A stretch of 64,000 bases of DNA from Allacma fusca (taxonomy: Eukaryota; Arthropoda; Collembola; Symphypleona; Sminthuridae), in the NCBI GenBank assembly GCA_947179485.1, contig OX359245.1, forward strand, positions 81,579,067 to 81,643,066, read 5' to 3'. A program made the position numbers and the translations under genes. The notes beneath the pieces were generated by a model. That model saw only the letters and a list, made by a program, of their open reading frames with translations, ran no database searches and was not told the origin of the DNA. This document shows positions 46,118-58,517 of the stretch, piece after piece; positions within the stretch are counted from its first letter, which is position 1, and every line of letters starts with the position of its first letter.

Positions 46118-48131
46118 TAAAGCTGCCAGATGCCTACTTTTTTAGTAGACTAGCTACTATTTGGGAAGGAAGTTTACTAAAAAATGAGCTCTACAAAGCC
46201 TACTATTTGGTTGGAAAAGCTTCTAAACTCTACTTTTTTGCATTTACCTTAAATAATAATTATTGTAACATTATTCTGTGCTAGAAAACGTGAGCCGTTC
46301 AAGCGACACTTATCCGACATTTAAGAACCTTTTTACCTGTAAATTGTCGAATCATTAACATCTTTCCATGTAAAAGTAGGTATTACTGTAAAGTAGTAGA
46401 AATCATAAAATGAAAATGAAATTTAAATCATCATTGAATTTTTTATTGCATCCGTTAGAACAGAATAGTTGCTTTTATTTAAATGCAAGTACTCCGTGTG
46501 TCATTATTTGACCTAATAAAATTAAAATGTACTTTGATGTGTACTATGATTGTACTTTCAACTATAGGTTACAAAAAAAGTATCTAAAAGTAATTACTTT
46601 AGCATCACAGAATCTGCTTGCGAGAATATGACAGTCCTAGTTGAGTACTTACTTTCGTTTACAGATAAAATTCTTTCGACATTTGTTTTTATAAAATTGT
46701 CTTGCTAGAAATATTTTTGTCAAAACAAACAGGGTTGTGTTTCATTTCAGGAACCAACGCTGTCACTGAGCGCGTATTAGTTTTTATCAATAAATTGTGG
46801 ACTCAGGTGAAATCTTAAATGTCCATGGAATTTCTGGAAGTAATGACAGTTGTAGAAGTTATTCTAGAATGTAGAGCTTCCAATGTGTTCAACATTTTTG
46901 TTCCGTACGAAATTCCGTTCCGTTCCGAAACCTACAAATAATATTGTTCCCGGTTCCGTTCCGGCTGTCGGGATATCGGAACATTTGAACTGACACCGTT
47001 CGGAACAAAGGAGTAGAGTATTTTTTCCGTTCCAGGTTGTGTTCCGTTCCGTATTATGCAAGTTTTTCCGTTCCGAACCCGTTCCGTTCCGAAATATCAA
47101 ATATTTTTCACAACATTTACGTGAATTTCGTGTACAAATTACTGGCAACTTAATATACATGATATACTTTTAATAGATTGGATGCTAGGGAATGCTATGA
47201 TTTAATTATATAAAATAATATTTAATAATAATTAGGCCATATAAAAAGGACTACTGTGCAGTATTATATAATTATTATTAATTATTTTTTAGCAATAAAT
47301 ATTTGTAGCGTGTGGACTTCAATGGCCTAACAGTGTTAATTTCCTGCAAGCTTGCTTCATTGCTGCTAATAATTTCGATTCCAGAATTTTCATTTCGAGA
47401 AAAATCGTCCATGCCCATGTTTGTTAAACAAAATTAGTTATTCTGTTGATTTTCATGGAAAACGATACTCGCATTACATATAAGCATTTGCGTAAATTAA
47501 ATCTAACTGTGTTCATCCAATTTCGTTATTTTGGCAAAAAACTGCTTACAAGCCAGAGCGATAAGAAATGTGTTTCCATTCTAGTTGAACGATGGCGCGA
47601 CACTTCAGAAATTGTACCGGGATCGGTTCGGAACGGAACAGAACAATTCCGCTTTCCGATGGTATAAATTATATGGGACATTTTTCGTACCGATGCTCTG
47701 AACCGTCCCGGTCCCAATATTATCGGTACAAGTGCTCATGTTCCGGTTTTGTCCCGATTCAATGACGGAATCAAATCGAGTGTTCCGAAATTGTTCCGTT
47801 CCGTTTCCGAACACGGAACTTCGGGATTTCGGAAACCCGAAGGAAGCTCTACTAGAATGGATTTGTGGATCATTTTATGATATGTATTTGGTGACACAAA
47901 TTTGTTGAAACGAATTAAATTCCTCGGACAAGTATTAGTTACTAATATTAAAATACAGCACAAGCACTCGAGGAAAAGCAATACACCGTAGTTGGTTTCA
48001 GAGAATGGTTGTAAAATCACTTCAAGAAAATGATAACGGTAGAATAGATAAAATGTTTTTATACAACGGAATAAATTTTGACATAAAATTAAAAAGCCTA
48101 CTATTTTGCTTATTTGAATCTGGCAGCTTTA
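46118..48131. mobile_element. hAT-like non-autonomous element, 2 kb
   Basis: It starts TAAAGCTGCCAGAT and ends ATCTGGCAGCTTTA, perfect 14-bp inverted repeats fitting YARNG. The flanks CCAATGTT (46110-46117) and CCTATGTT (48132-48139) match 7 of 8. CCTACTTTTT and related words recur at both ends. It carries the GTTCCG element (46872-47851) inside. No transposase frame is present. Confidence 0.88.
46872..47851. mobile_element. hAT-like MITE, GTTCCG family, copy 2 (nested)
   Basis: TIRs TAGAGCTTCC and complement, with a perfect 8-bp duplication CTAGAATG at 46864-46871 and 47852-47859. The ends are homologous to 35368-36288, with the same GTTCCGTTCCGAA arrays. It is inserted in the 46118-48131 element, so it is the younger of the two. 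Confidence 0.93.
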
Positions 48132-48139
48132 CCTATGTT

Positions 48140-50365
48140 GCAATATATCTACGTTGACATTGCGTCCAGATAGTCTTTTTTAATTATTGTATTCCACCAA
48201 TTAGCTATGCTTGCATTTCAATGTTTGAGTTCCAAACTTTCAATTTAATTCTCTCATGCAGATACAATAGCCATTCCCAAATTTCATAGTACCACATTTA
48301 TCCTGGCTTATAAATTTAAATCCTATTATTACCAAAAGAAAAACAATTGTTTCATCGTTCAATTTCTCTTCAAAAACATAGCCACATGTTCGGTAATATT
48401 GAGATACATAAATTTTACGATAGTCAGGTTGTTGATATATGACATATTATCGCAACAATACGTATGATTGTCAATCGGAAAATACATACAGGACATTAGC
48501 AATGGGATCAATGGAATTAGAAACGCAATTATCACATATCTGTATCGATGGATCCCAACACTGATCACAAAGTATTTGCATACTTGTGATGAGAAGCACC
48601 TTTATAATGGTAGGAATTACGTGACACGACAATGTTTTATTTGAGTTTTGCGTACAGCATAAGAATTTGCAGAAAATTTTATGAGCTCTGCCAAAGTTCA
48701 AATTAGTAGCAAGCAGACATATTCCAGAGGGAGTTGTAAACCAGAAGCCTCAAAAATGGACGTCTTAGTCTTCGTTTGGACATCTCAAGAATTATTAGCA
48801 CGTTAAGAATCAGTCCTGCTTTGATGCCTGTGATACCATCTTCGTTTTAAAATTCCCAAATGCTTCTTTGGATATATTATCATCCGGTATTTAGGCTTGA
48901 GAATCCATATCAATGATACTAGCACACCCGAATTTGATGCCGGCAAAAAAAATCACTCAAAATATCAAAAAAACAGTTTAAAGCATCCTCAGTTTTACGA
49001 ACAATTGAGGCGTTTTAACAAGATTACACACAATTACAAGGCTCAAATTAGACTGAAGAAGAAAAGCCGTCAAATTTGAATGGTGTGACTATGCTTACAA
49101 CTATATATGTACTGTCAGCATAAACTAAATCAGCTGTAGTGTAGATTTACAATCATCATTTTGAAATCCCGATTTACATGGACATTGAAGTAATTCAGGA
49201 GGGTTGGTGTTAGGTTTATTGAGAAAAAATTTCGCTTCGTTCAGCATCGGTGTCATTATAGGGAGAACTCATTGTAATTGGCTAGACTAAGAATATCAAT
49301 TTTAAAGAATGTATAACGTGGAAACGTTTTAGGGAAGATTGTAAGTTGTTTATTCAGATGTCAGTAAAAATAACTCGTTTGCTCGTTTAAATCCTGCTTA
49401 CGCCGAAAAACGTCTCACTTATGGCCCGTTCACATTGCCACTTGTGCAAGCAAAAAGTCGCCTCTGCAAGTATTTTACTTGCAGAGAGTCGATTTTACTT
49501 GCAGAAGCGAAGTAGAACTCGCTTCTACTTTCCTCTGCAAGCAGAAGTCATGCTTCAGGAAATCATGCTTGAATTTCCTATTGAGCTCCTTGTAACGCCT
49601 TGAACCAACTCTAATGCCGCGCAATGTTACATTTCTGACGATTACTATTCTGCAGTTCTGCACCGTGTTAAATTTATGACGTATAGCAAAAGTCGCTAAC
49701 CGTACGGAGTATTATAGAAAAAACAGATTTGGTAAACCTAAGGGGGATTATAGTTACAAGTGCATGGTGTTCGCTGAAACCTATTCTGTAGAGTATTATT
49801 TTTGTGCAAAATATTCCCATTTAGTAAACAATTACTCCATTCAGAATTCATTCTAACAAATTAATTTATTTTAATTGGTAATTGAAAAAGTAATTTAAAT
49901 TCGGATATCATTCAAGTCAGAGGTGCTACTTCAGATAACTTGACTTGAATTTGAAAAATGATCTGAACAAAATTTTCCCACTTTCCCCCAAAATTAGTGA
50001 AGTTTCACAAAGACCTTAAACATTCAAGTACACAATTTTTAAGTTCATTTTATAGAACTTGAACTAGATAAAATCTTGACATTCAAGTTGAGTTCATAAT
50101 GTGTCTTGAAGGGGAACTTGTTCATTTGAGTATATTTCTTGTTAATGATTAAACAAATACCAGAAATTGCCTCAGCAGTTATTATAGTTGATAATGGTTG
50201 AACCTTTAATAGGGTAACCTCAATAGCCCCCCGATGAAATTCTTCGCTAAAACTGGTTTTGGAAATGATGTCAAGTGTAGGAAAAAACGCTGGACAAATG
50301 GTATGCGAGGTGGCGGGAGGAGAGAAACATTTGTGGGATCTATGAGATTTTGAGATGGGTGCATG
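48140..50365. other. Copy B-specific insert, unassigned
   Basis: It is absent from copy A at the equivalent position. A minus-strand pair of frames (48701-48359) includes a strongly hydrophobic segment (IIAFLIPLIPLLMSC) that could be a membrane-protein fragment with a frameshift. I cannot name it. Around 49430-49580, CTTGCAGAAGC-type words repeat in both directions, like a small MITE. A CAAGTT-rich patch lies at 49910-50110. Confidence 0.4.
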
Positions 50366-52387
50366 CAGGAATAATCAAGGACACTAGATGACTTGCCATC
50401 ATATAATAAATTACTAACTTGAACTCGGAAATTTAAGTTAAAATTAGGATTTCACTTGAATTCGATGTTAAAGTTTCAACTTGAATTTTTTTTTACATTT
50501 TTCAAACTTAAAAATTTGACCTGATTTGACCTCGATACAAACTTGAACTGTCGCTTGCAATTTAATTATTTAAATCCGAAATCAGAATGCCCGATGAACA
50601 AGTCAGATTACAAATCTATAGTCTTCGAAGTTAAAGTTCTCCTTTTTTCAAAGACATACATACGGCTAATTCTGCTCTTTAGCATGTTCGGATGACTGTC
50701 ATAATAGGACTATTATTTTTCGTAGGCAACAAAAATATTTATTAAAAGCAAATCGTATACACACGAAAATAACCCTGGAGGACGTTTGCAAAAATGATAA
50801 CGTGCATTTGCATTTGTACGTGCTACGAAATTGTTAATAATTGGAATCTATAATAACTGCTGTAATTATTTTCTAATGCCATGTAATTGGAGCAGAATTG
50901 AGAATTTTCCCTTCCATTTATAGACATACCCCAGGAAGAGACACTTTAGTTGGGTATTAAATGAAATAAAATGAAGGTAAAGTAATAAGTGAACCTTATG
51001 CAAGCATATAGGCACCTTCCACATAGAAAATCCCAAAGTTCAATCTAAAGTATTTTTTATTATTTTTTCATTCTCTGTATTTCAATACATTTAAAGGTTG
51101 AATTTGAGAAGGCGAATTTATTACCTCGAATAGTTTGTTTTCTGCATTTAGTCATTTGAAAGTACATCACGTTGGATACATTAATTAATATTGTCGCATT
51201 AAACATGCGTGAAAAATCTTTTCTTAACATATGTATTTCATGGACAGATGCAAATCATTGGAATTCATAATTCTCTTACAATATTTTCTCTAAATGCTCT
51301 CAAATATTGTCCACTCAAACTTAAAGCGTGCGTTATCTCTGATAATTCTTCAAAAATGCCTTAACATTCGTCTATCATTATACGGTATACAGGCAAAACA
51401 AATAATGATTCCACGTGTCTCAGTTTATTCAAATACTGTACATATGTATGTATAGCTCACTGACATTTGAATTACTTGAGTGTGACAAGCTAAACTAGTT
51501 TTTGGGAATGTCATGAATAGAGTCAATAATGTAGCATGTTTTCTAAATGTTTAGCTTAATAATGAAGCACACTCAGGGAATTTAACATATCAGAAAAACT
51601 ATTAAAATTGATGTGTACAATGTTGATCCCACGTGTCTGCTTTATGATAATTTGAATTCATGAGGAATATCTATTCTCAAACAATGTCGTATCATATTTG
51701 ATACCTTCTTAGTTATTTGACGGTTTTAACAAATGCCCAATATCATTTAAGGCCCATTTTGTCTTTGAGTTAGTTGGCTACAGAACAATTATAGCTACAA
51801 ACATTCGATCCTATTTTGGGGTGTTATTGAAGCTCGGTTACCTACATTTTAATGCTTTCTATTCACTATACGTTGGGAAATTCCTCCAGTGACTAGGAAA
51901 TTAGTACTTGATAAGTAATTTTCCCTTCCGAAGAGCATATATACTATAATTAAAACTAATGGTGTTTTTGGGGTGTAAATTAAACCATTATAACATGTAT
52001 ATTATTGTTTCCTATTTACTATTAAGCAACTTCTACAGCCACTAGTCACACTGAACTTAGTTTACCTATTTTCCCCCTTACATATACATATCACAATTAC
52101 AGTCAATGATCTTTCCGGGTAGTATTTAACTCAATATAAACGATAGTTTTGTGTTTTTATTGTGAAACAATTTCTTCTGTGACTAGTTACTTATTATGTA
52201 TTCAACAATTACTATATTCAGGGAAGAGGAAAAGGCAGTTTAGAATTATTTCATTTAGTCACGTATTTTGCTGGAGTGCAAATGTATAGTTCAGTATGTT
52301 CAGGTTTTGGGAGTACTCGTGTATTAACAGTTCTTGCTTGTACGGTTTGCATGATTTACTGCCGTACATTCAAAGTAAGTTTTGAAA
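50366..52387. other. Copy B, 5' region of the receptor gene
   Basis: It matches copy A 11580-12957 and 23689-24596 with the gypsy element absent, so the uninterrupted target is seen at about 51450-51460. It is likely to contain the receptor promoter and a 5' untranslated exon near 52220-52380 (a segment ends TTCAAA|GTAAGT at 52376), but no core element is identified. Confidence 0.6.
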
Positions 52388-53665
52388 ATGTTACAAACAG
52401 CGGATTTTCGAGATTATTTCCATTACTTACAAATACTTTCAAAATGCTGTTTAATCCCGTTTGCCATAAACTTTTCTGAGAATGGGACGGTCAGGCTACG
52501 GCGTGCTAACAAATACAAGGAGATTCTTTGGAAATATTTTTTTGTATATGGAATTATTCGAATACTTCAAGCAATATACTACCTGGCCGTTGCTATATGC
52601 AATGACGGAGCAATCAATCTCTACGAAATTGTTTTTTCATTTATGTATTGCGTGGGAGGAATGGCTGGGATTATTATCACTTGGTACACAACTATTGAAA
52701 CTCCGGAAATTACAATATTCGTTTTTAATTCTGTTTTCCCGGATGGTAAAGTATTTTCAATTATTATTTAACTCAAGTCTTTAAGTTATGAGACTTGTTT
52801 AAAATTCTGTGGTGCATATAAATATTATTCTTAAATACAAATTTTTATACTTTCAGGTATACAACAACAACAACAAAATCCAATCAGATTAAGAATAAAA
52901 CAAATGTCAAGGAAGGAAATGTTCGTTGTGTTTTGTCCACATATGATTTGTATGTGGTCTCTTGTGGTGAATTTATGGATTTCCGTAATCTGCAAAAATA
53001 TTCATCTTTACCAGAATTTGCCAAACTCGTGGAAAAATCCATTGCTATTCGTTGTGCTATTCGTTCATGAATGTGTTTTGTACCAAATGGTAATATGTTG
53101 CGGATTGATGGCGCTTGAAAACGTCCTTCTATTTTTGGACACAGTTGACTCCAGCATTCTAAAACAAAGCCAATTCCTTAAACATGGCATGAACTCTTTT
53201 CATTTAGAACGTCTGACCTCGTGTAGACAATTTTGCAAGGAAACGGAACTTTCATTAAAATTCTTCAACTTAGGCTACGCGTCAATCATACATTTTGTAA
53301 AAATATTTTGCCTTCTAATTGTAATTGGGTCGGGTGTTTTCGGTGTCCGATGCTATTCTCAAAATATGGCTTTGTCCACATTTCTAATTCATATCTCAGT
53401 GTACTTCACCCTTGTTTTCACGCTGGCCTTTTCCAATGCATTTTCAATACCAGAGCACATGCAGCTACTCAAGATGGAGATACTACGAGCGTTAAAGCAA
53501 AGCAGACTCTCTCGAAAAGAAATAAGATTCGTGGAGAAGTTTTTAAAGTCAGTGTCCAACGTTGGGATTCGAGTAGGAGCCTTTCATACCATGGAACGAG
53601 AATCTGCACCAGTATTTGCAGATTTTGCCATTCGATCGGCAGCATCAATTCTCTTAGCTATGTAG
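52388..53665 (+). CDS. Gustatory-type seven-transmembrane receptor
   Basis: Two exons, 52388-52745 and 52857-53665, joined in phase 1 by a 111-bp GT-AG intron (GATG|GTAAAG ... CTTTCAG|GTATAC), give 388 aa, normal length for arthropod gustatory receptors. The ATG is chosen because FHYLQILSKCCLIPF right after it fits the family's N-terminus. Hydrophobic segments lie near residues 50-71, 80-101, 141-165, 181-213, 262-285, 293-315 and 367-388. A basic loop (323-360) lies before the last one, as expected for the inverted-topology receptors. The usual TYxxxxxQF signature in the last segment is missing, so this is a divergent, perhaps lineage-specific member. It would sit in sensory neuron membranes and gate a cation current on ligand binding. 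No disabling change is seen, unlike copy A. Confidence 0.75.
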
Positions 53666-55380
53666 ATATATGTTTTTTTTGCGACATCGGTAGGGTACTT
53701 ATTTCGCACAAATGATATCGTCGCATGACCCTGCGAACAATCCGACTTTTTTCACAGTGACAAGCACATACATGATATAAGTCAAACATTATTCGTCTGA
53801 AAAAGAAGCCTTAAAAAATTGAACGAAGTATGTATACATACGTACATACATTCACAACGTAAAACAAATTAATTCTTGTCTGTATATGTTCGTTTTACAG
53901 TTGCTTTAAATTCCTCTCTACACGCTATGTCTGCGCTTGTATTATAATATATACATACGTACACGCTTTCCAACCTGCAAGAATGATGAGTGTTAAATTG
54001 AGTATATGCCAACAATCCATATGTGTTCTATATATGGCGGACTGCATATATGCGGACATGTTCAAACAATACTTGGGTTCTCAAGTCAAATTCAAATTCA
54101 GGTCAAGTTCAAGTAGGCCAATTATGTTTACATGACTCATTCGGGTCAAGTTCAAGTACGTACTTCATTTGACGTTGACATTCAAAGACAAGTCAGGTTC
54201 AAGTACAAGTAAGGCAAATTAACTTGAACCTCAAGTCAAGTGAAGGATCAAGTAGTGGAAAGAAATAATTTTACCATGAACTTGAACCTTCATAGTAACA
54301 AGTAATTTTAGAATGCGCTTTCCATAAAAGACGAAAGCAATTTCAAAATCACATTCCAACTCCATGTCATGTTGTTCAAGATCAATTTAAATGAAGACCT
54401 GTGGCCAAGAACCTGAATTCTTGTAATAATTTTTGTTTTCGCATGTCATAAATAAAAAGAAAAAGGTCAAAAGAAAAATCCCTTTTATAAAGGTTTTGTT
54501 TACTTGACGTTGCTCATTGTTAGTTGTTTCAGCGACCTCTCCATGAAATGAAATAATTACCTTTATAACTCCTAATGTTGCATACAATTATTGGTTGAGT
54601 AAATACATTTCACTATAAAATAGGCTGGGAAGCATCTCAAACTGAGGAAAATGACGACGTTAATAACAGGGAAAGCAAATTTCAAGGGTGGATGGAAGAT
54701 GTCGCCAGTTCACTATCATTTGTGATATATTAAATAAGGGTAGAGGTTCACTTTTTAACACAAGACTTATATTTTATTCGCAGCAACGTGTCGAGCTTTT
54801 ACTCTTCGTCAGGCAAATTCACAATCATTTGTGAACGAGTGAACTGTCACGTTGAATAATGCTAACAAGTAACCTACACCCCATGCCCACTCGGGATCGG
54901 AATGAAATTTTATGGGAGGTTAGGTACCTGTCCCAATGTCGCAGCGAGAGCAAAATTTTGTGCCATCTCGCCCTGGTTTGCTCGGGAAATCGCGCAGAAG
55001 TTTTACATTATAATTCGTGAACAAAGGGTCCCCTGTCCAACTTAAATTTTCCAATATTAAATCCCTTAAGGAAACTTCATTTTCAAATTTCAAGAAAAAA
55101 ATTAAAATGCTTAAAACCTCATTGAAATCCCTTATAATACAATATAGGCATTTTTGCAATGTTTTGGGCCATCTCGCCCTCGTTTCCGGTGAAAACCGGA
55201 TTTACGTTAGAATTTAAAAAAAACATGCCCGTCCGCTTTAAAATTTTATATCCCATAAAGAACTACATTTTCAAATTTCACCAAAAATATAAAAATGCTA
55301 AAAATGCATAACAGCTCATTAATATGCCATTCAACTTTATATTAACACATGTTACCAAACTATACCAGTACAATATTAGT
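53666..55380. other. Spacer right of copy B
   Basis: Similarity to copy A ends at about 53945. A CAAGTT/TTCAAGTA-rich stretch lies at 54060-54300. Minus and plus frames at 54387-55217 are short and unrecognised. Near 54955 and 55165 the phrase CATCTCGCCCT recurs, hinting at an old duplicated repeat. Confidence 0.45.
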
Positions 55381-55698
55381 TCAGAATAACTATTTTGGTC
55401 TAATTAAATTGACCTAAATTGTAATTACATTCAAATTAAACCCTCAACTATTCGACCTAAAACCTTCGAGATAACCTATAAAGAACTTAATATTAAAAAT
55501 CGCGGAGCGTCACCTTAAGTCAACCGATCCTAACACAAGGGATATCCTACTCCTCAGCACCAGCTTGATTTCCCGATGTGGGCTAATGACACGATGGCAT
55601 CGTGGGTTGAAGGCTACAGTGCACTAAATGCGGGCTAAATGTAGACAAACGATCCCTGTGGCCGGCGGGATTGTTTATTTTCGGTGCATACACTGGAC

Positions 55699-56662
55699 CA
55701 TAGATGGGCGTTTTTTAATCCCTCGCCCTCTCCTCACGAGGTATGTAAAAAATATTGCCGCACTCGCTCTCACCCGCAACCCTCGCGACACCTTGCGTTG
55801 GAACTCACACTCAGACTCGTGACGACCTAATCTAAATCATAAGGACTCTGCCTCGGCCTCATGATTCCATAAGTACGGCAAACTGCCAGTGCATTGCAAT
55901 CTAGCTATCACGGACCCATGACGGTCTAATGTTAACAACAAGCATTCACTCTAGCCCCTCGAGTCTGAGGGCGAGTAGAAGCGTCACTTATCTTGAAGGT
56001 TTAGATCATAGATAGTGCAATAGTCTTAACTGATGACCTCTTGAGGTGAAACCTATGTGTAACGAATTACTCATAAATGGCGTGAGAAGTGCAAAACGTC
56101 CCATCACGTGAAAACTTGTACTGATTTGTGGAAAATTTGTGCAGTGAATTAATTGTCCCACCTCGTAAACCCGTTGCCATATCTTTGTCCCGTTTCGTCC
56201 AAAAGTTGCCGTCAACTATTTGTCCCTTGAAATATGTATTCAATTTGGTTTCGTCACCTCAAACAGTTTTCCATCCAGTCCAGTCCCTAGGTTCAGTCTC
56301 ACCCAGTTAAGACCTTGAAATATTCACCCAATTCTTGAGACATTGAGTTAATTTATCTGAACTTGAGCGAATTCTTAAGATTTTGAACTAATTCTGCAGA
56401 CTCGTTTATGTAAAAAAGGTACAGCAAAGAGGAAATGTGAGAATTATTTTGCGGAATGTAATACTGTTGTTTGAACCTCATGAGGGCTAACGTTTAGTAC
56501 TCACCCTCGACCTCGTTTTAGTAAGTACATTTTGCTATCCCTCGCCCTCATTTGCTGAGGGCCCTTATTTTATGACAGGAACTCGCCCTTATCCCTCAGA
56601 AATTGAGGCCGAGGAATGAGGGCGAGGGTAGAACTCATACCTCGTGTGGGTGCCCATCAATG
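55699..56662. mobile_element. CTCGCCCT-motif MITE
   Basis: CATAGATGGGC at the left and GCCCATCAATG at the right are inverted matches (10 of 11). CTCACGAGGTATG and CATACCTCGTGTG lie just inside. CCTCGCCCTC and GAGGGCGAGG recur near both ends. The target duplication is not clear. In copy 2 only the left part remains (from about 61719), so insertion predates the segmental duplication. Confidence 0.55.
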
Positions 56663-57161
56663 TACTTTACCCATCTGAATTCAAATCCGTGGAATCTTCT
56701 TCGTGTAGTACACTACTAGTAGTACAATACTAGTATATACCTCCGAGAACTTGGAGGTCTTTTGTTATGGACATAGCAGATTTCAGACCTTGTAAGTACG
56801 CTGAAGAAAATATTATCCCACCTGGACCCCATATGAGAATTCATCGTCAAAAAGTATATTCTTCACTGTAAAATTGTGAACGCATTTCAGTCATTACAAA
56901 TTCACTATAGAAGTTTAAAGTTTGAAATATAGCAAACGCAAGATCTTAACTTTTAAAGACAATTGAATATTGCCAAAATTTTAAGGGGTTTCGAAATCTG
57001 TTCTGATTCCATCTACTAAACCAATGATCATAAATAATGAATTTCGAATATTTGACCGGTTGAAAATTAACATTAAAACTATCTATTAAACATTCTGCTC
57101 CGTAATGAATATTCGTATAGTGACAAGTGAGGTGAAATGATTGACGTTTGTTTTTCGACAG

Positions 57162-57193
57162 AAAAGGAAGGTGGTGAGCAACTCGACGCTAAC
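57162..57193 (+). other. Possible 32-bp microexon (copy 1)
   Basis: It is bounded by TTTTTCGACAG and GTAAGT and keeps its boundaries in copy 2 at 62712-62743. One reading (KEGGEQLDAN) resembles the charged stretch upstream of the GBD/FH3 core in FRL-type formins. The link to the formin exons 600 bp downstream is an inference. Confidence 0.3.
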
Positions 57194-57820
57194 GTAAGTT
57201 CTCAAAGATTTCTCGATTCGATTTCAAAATTTCTAGCCAGACAAATAGTATAGAGTGCGCTGAATATGTAATGAGCTTTACACCCCTTGACGTGTTACCT
57301 GGTTAGTCCCTGAACGTGCTATAGTGACCTTCTCTAGCGGATTGAAGAAATTAAAAGAAATTGATTGATACTGACATTACACACAACATTGATGATTCTG
57401 AGATCTTAGTGGTGCTCGTATAAGTAGAGTTAGCAGTATGTAAATCTTTAAATCATGCATCAATAGTTACCTGCAGCAGATTCGAATCCAGTTTTCCGGA
57501 TTTTTGGCATATAGTACTGAGCTCCAGCTCCTCATTGTGAATCTGATGTCGTTCTGGCGATTATTCTGTTTGATGGAGTTTTCCCCTTTTAGCTCATCAC
57601 TATGAATTTATAGCATCATGATTTTAAACTTTTAAACTTCAGTATCTATTTTCCCAAGGTATTGAGAGCCCTGTAATGTTAATTTCTTACAGCTTGGCTA
57701 GGTCTGTTTTTGTAATCAGCATTTATATTGTAAATAAAAGCTCATATGTAGTGAACTGTAAAAGATGCTAAAATTTTGATTTTATGTAATCGGTTGTACG
57801 ACACTTTACAATAATTCAAG

Positions 57821-58487
57821 TGGAGGCTCCTCAAACCCGAAGAACATGATAATGTGCTCGGTTAAGTCCTCAGGTGGGGCACCCACAACATTCAACAATC
57901 GTCGGTCCCGGCAGTCCCGACACTTGTCCAAGCTGAGCATGGAAGATGCCAAGGATGACATTCACGTTTGCATCCTCTGCCTCAGAGCTATCATGAACAA
58001 CAAGCATGGGCTAAACATGGTTATCCAGAAGCAAGAGTTCATCAATGTCATTGCCCTAAGCTTAAGGTACCGAAGTTTAAGAACCAATGCACTCGTCCTG
58101 GAACTCTTAGCAGCTGTCGGCCTTGTTTAAAATGGGCACCAAATTATTCTCAGAGCCTTTGACAATTTCAAGGATGTAAGCTAATTCTGTATCAAATAAT
58201 ATTCCTTATATTTACTAGCTTAATTGATGTAGGATGTAATTTATTAATTCTAAATATCTAAATAAAAGGTCTGACTCGAGAAAATGCTTGAAACTCTAGA
58301 GGATCACTTCATGCATTACGAATCTTTTCACGTAGAGTTCATTGTGGCCTGTATGCAATTCATTAAGAAAGTGGTTCATTCTTTGGATGACATGAATGAG
58401 CTTGTATACCTTCAATACAAGTTTTCCCAACTCGGCGTGGATTACTGCATGGTCAAGCTCAAGAATGCGCAGTCGGAGAAGCTAAAA
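57821..58487 (+). pseudogene. Frl: FRL/FMNL-type formin, GBD/FH3 exons (copy 1)
   Basis: Exon a (about 57821-58175) encodes a Ser/Arg linker and then [36 protein letters not shown] and, after a TAA codon (58128-58130), GHQIILRAFDNFKD. Exon b (58269-58487, 73 codons, phase 0) encodes LEKMLETLEDHF, VEFIVACMQFIKKVVHS and LVYLQYKFSQLGV. These follow the order of the Rho-GTPase binding/FH3 region of FRL/FMNL formins, which nucleate actin filaments. The intron is 93 bp, GTAAGC to AAAAG. A TGA (58272-58274) is the second codon of exon b. With two stops in conserved places and no FH1/FH2 exons in view, it is best called a pseudogene or gene fragment. Confidence 0.8.
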
Positions 58488-58517
58488 GTATTTAATTTTT
58501 TGTCAAGATCTTTATAA

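Larger units (their letters stand above)
55381..58517. repeat. Tandem segmental duplication, copy 1
   Basis: It aligns with 61403-64000 from AACTATTTTGGTCTAATTAA onwards, through a MITE, a 32-bp exon-like block and two formin exons. Copy 2 is shorter, mainly through a deletion matching about 56500-56940 here. The duplicated unit may extend beyond the window in copy 2. Confidence 0.9.

Noticed and set aside
55699..56662. Functional tRNA or rRNA genes in the GC-richer patch
   Set aside because: No cloverleaf or rRNA-like core could be read; the GC content comes from CTCGCCCT repeats.
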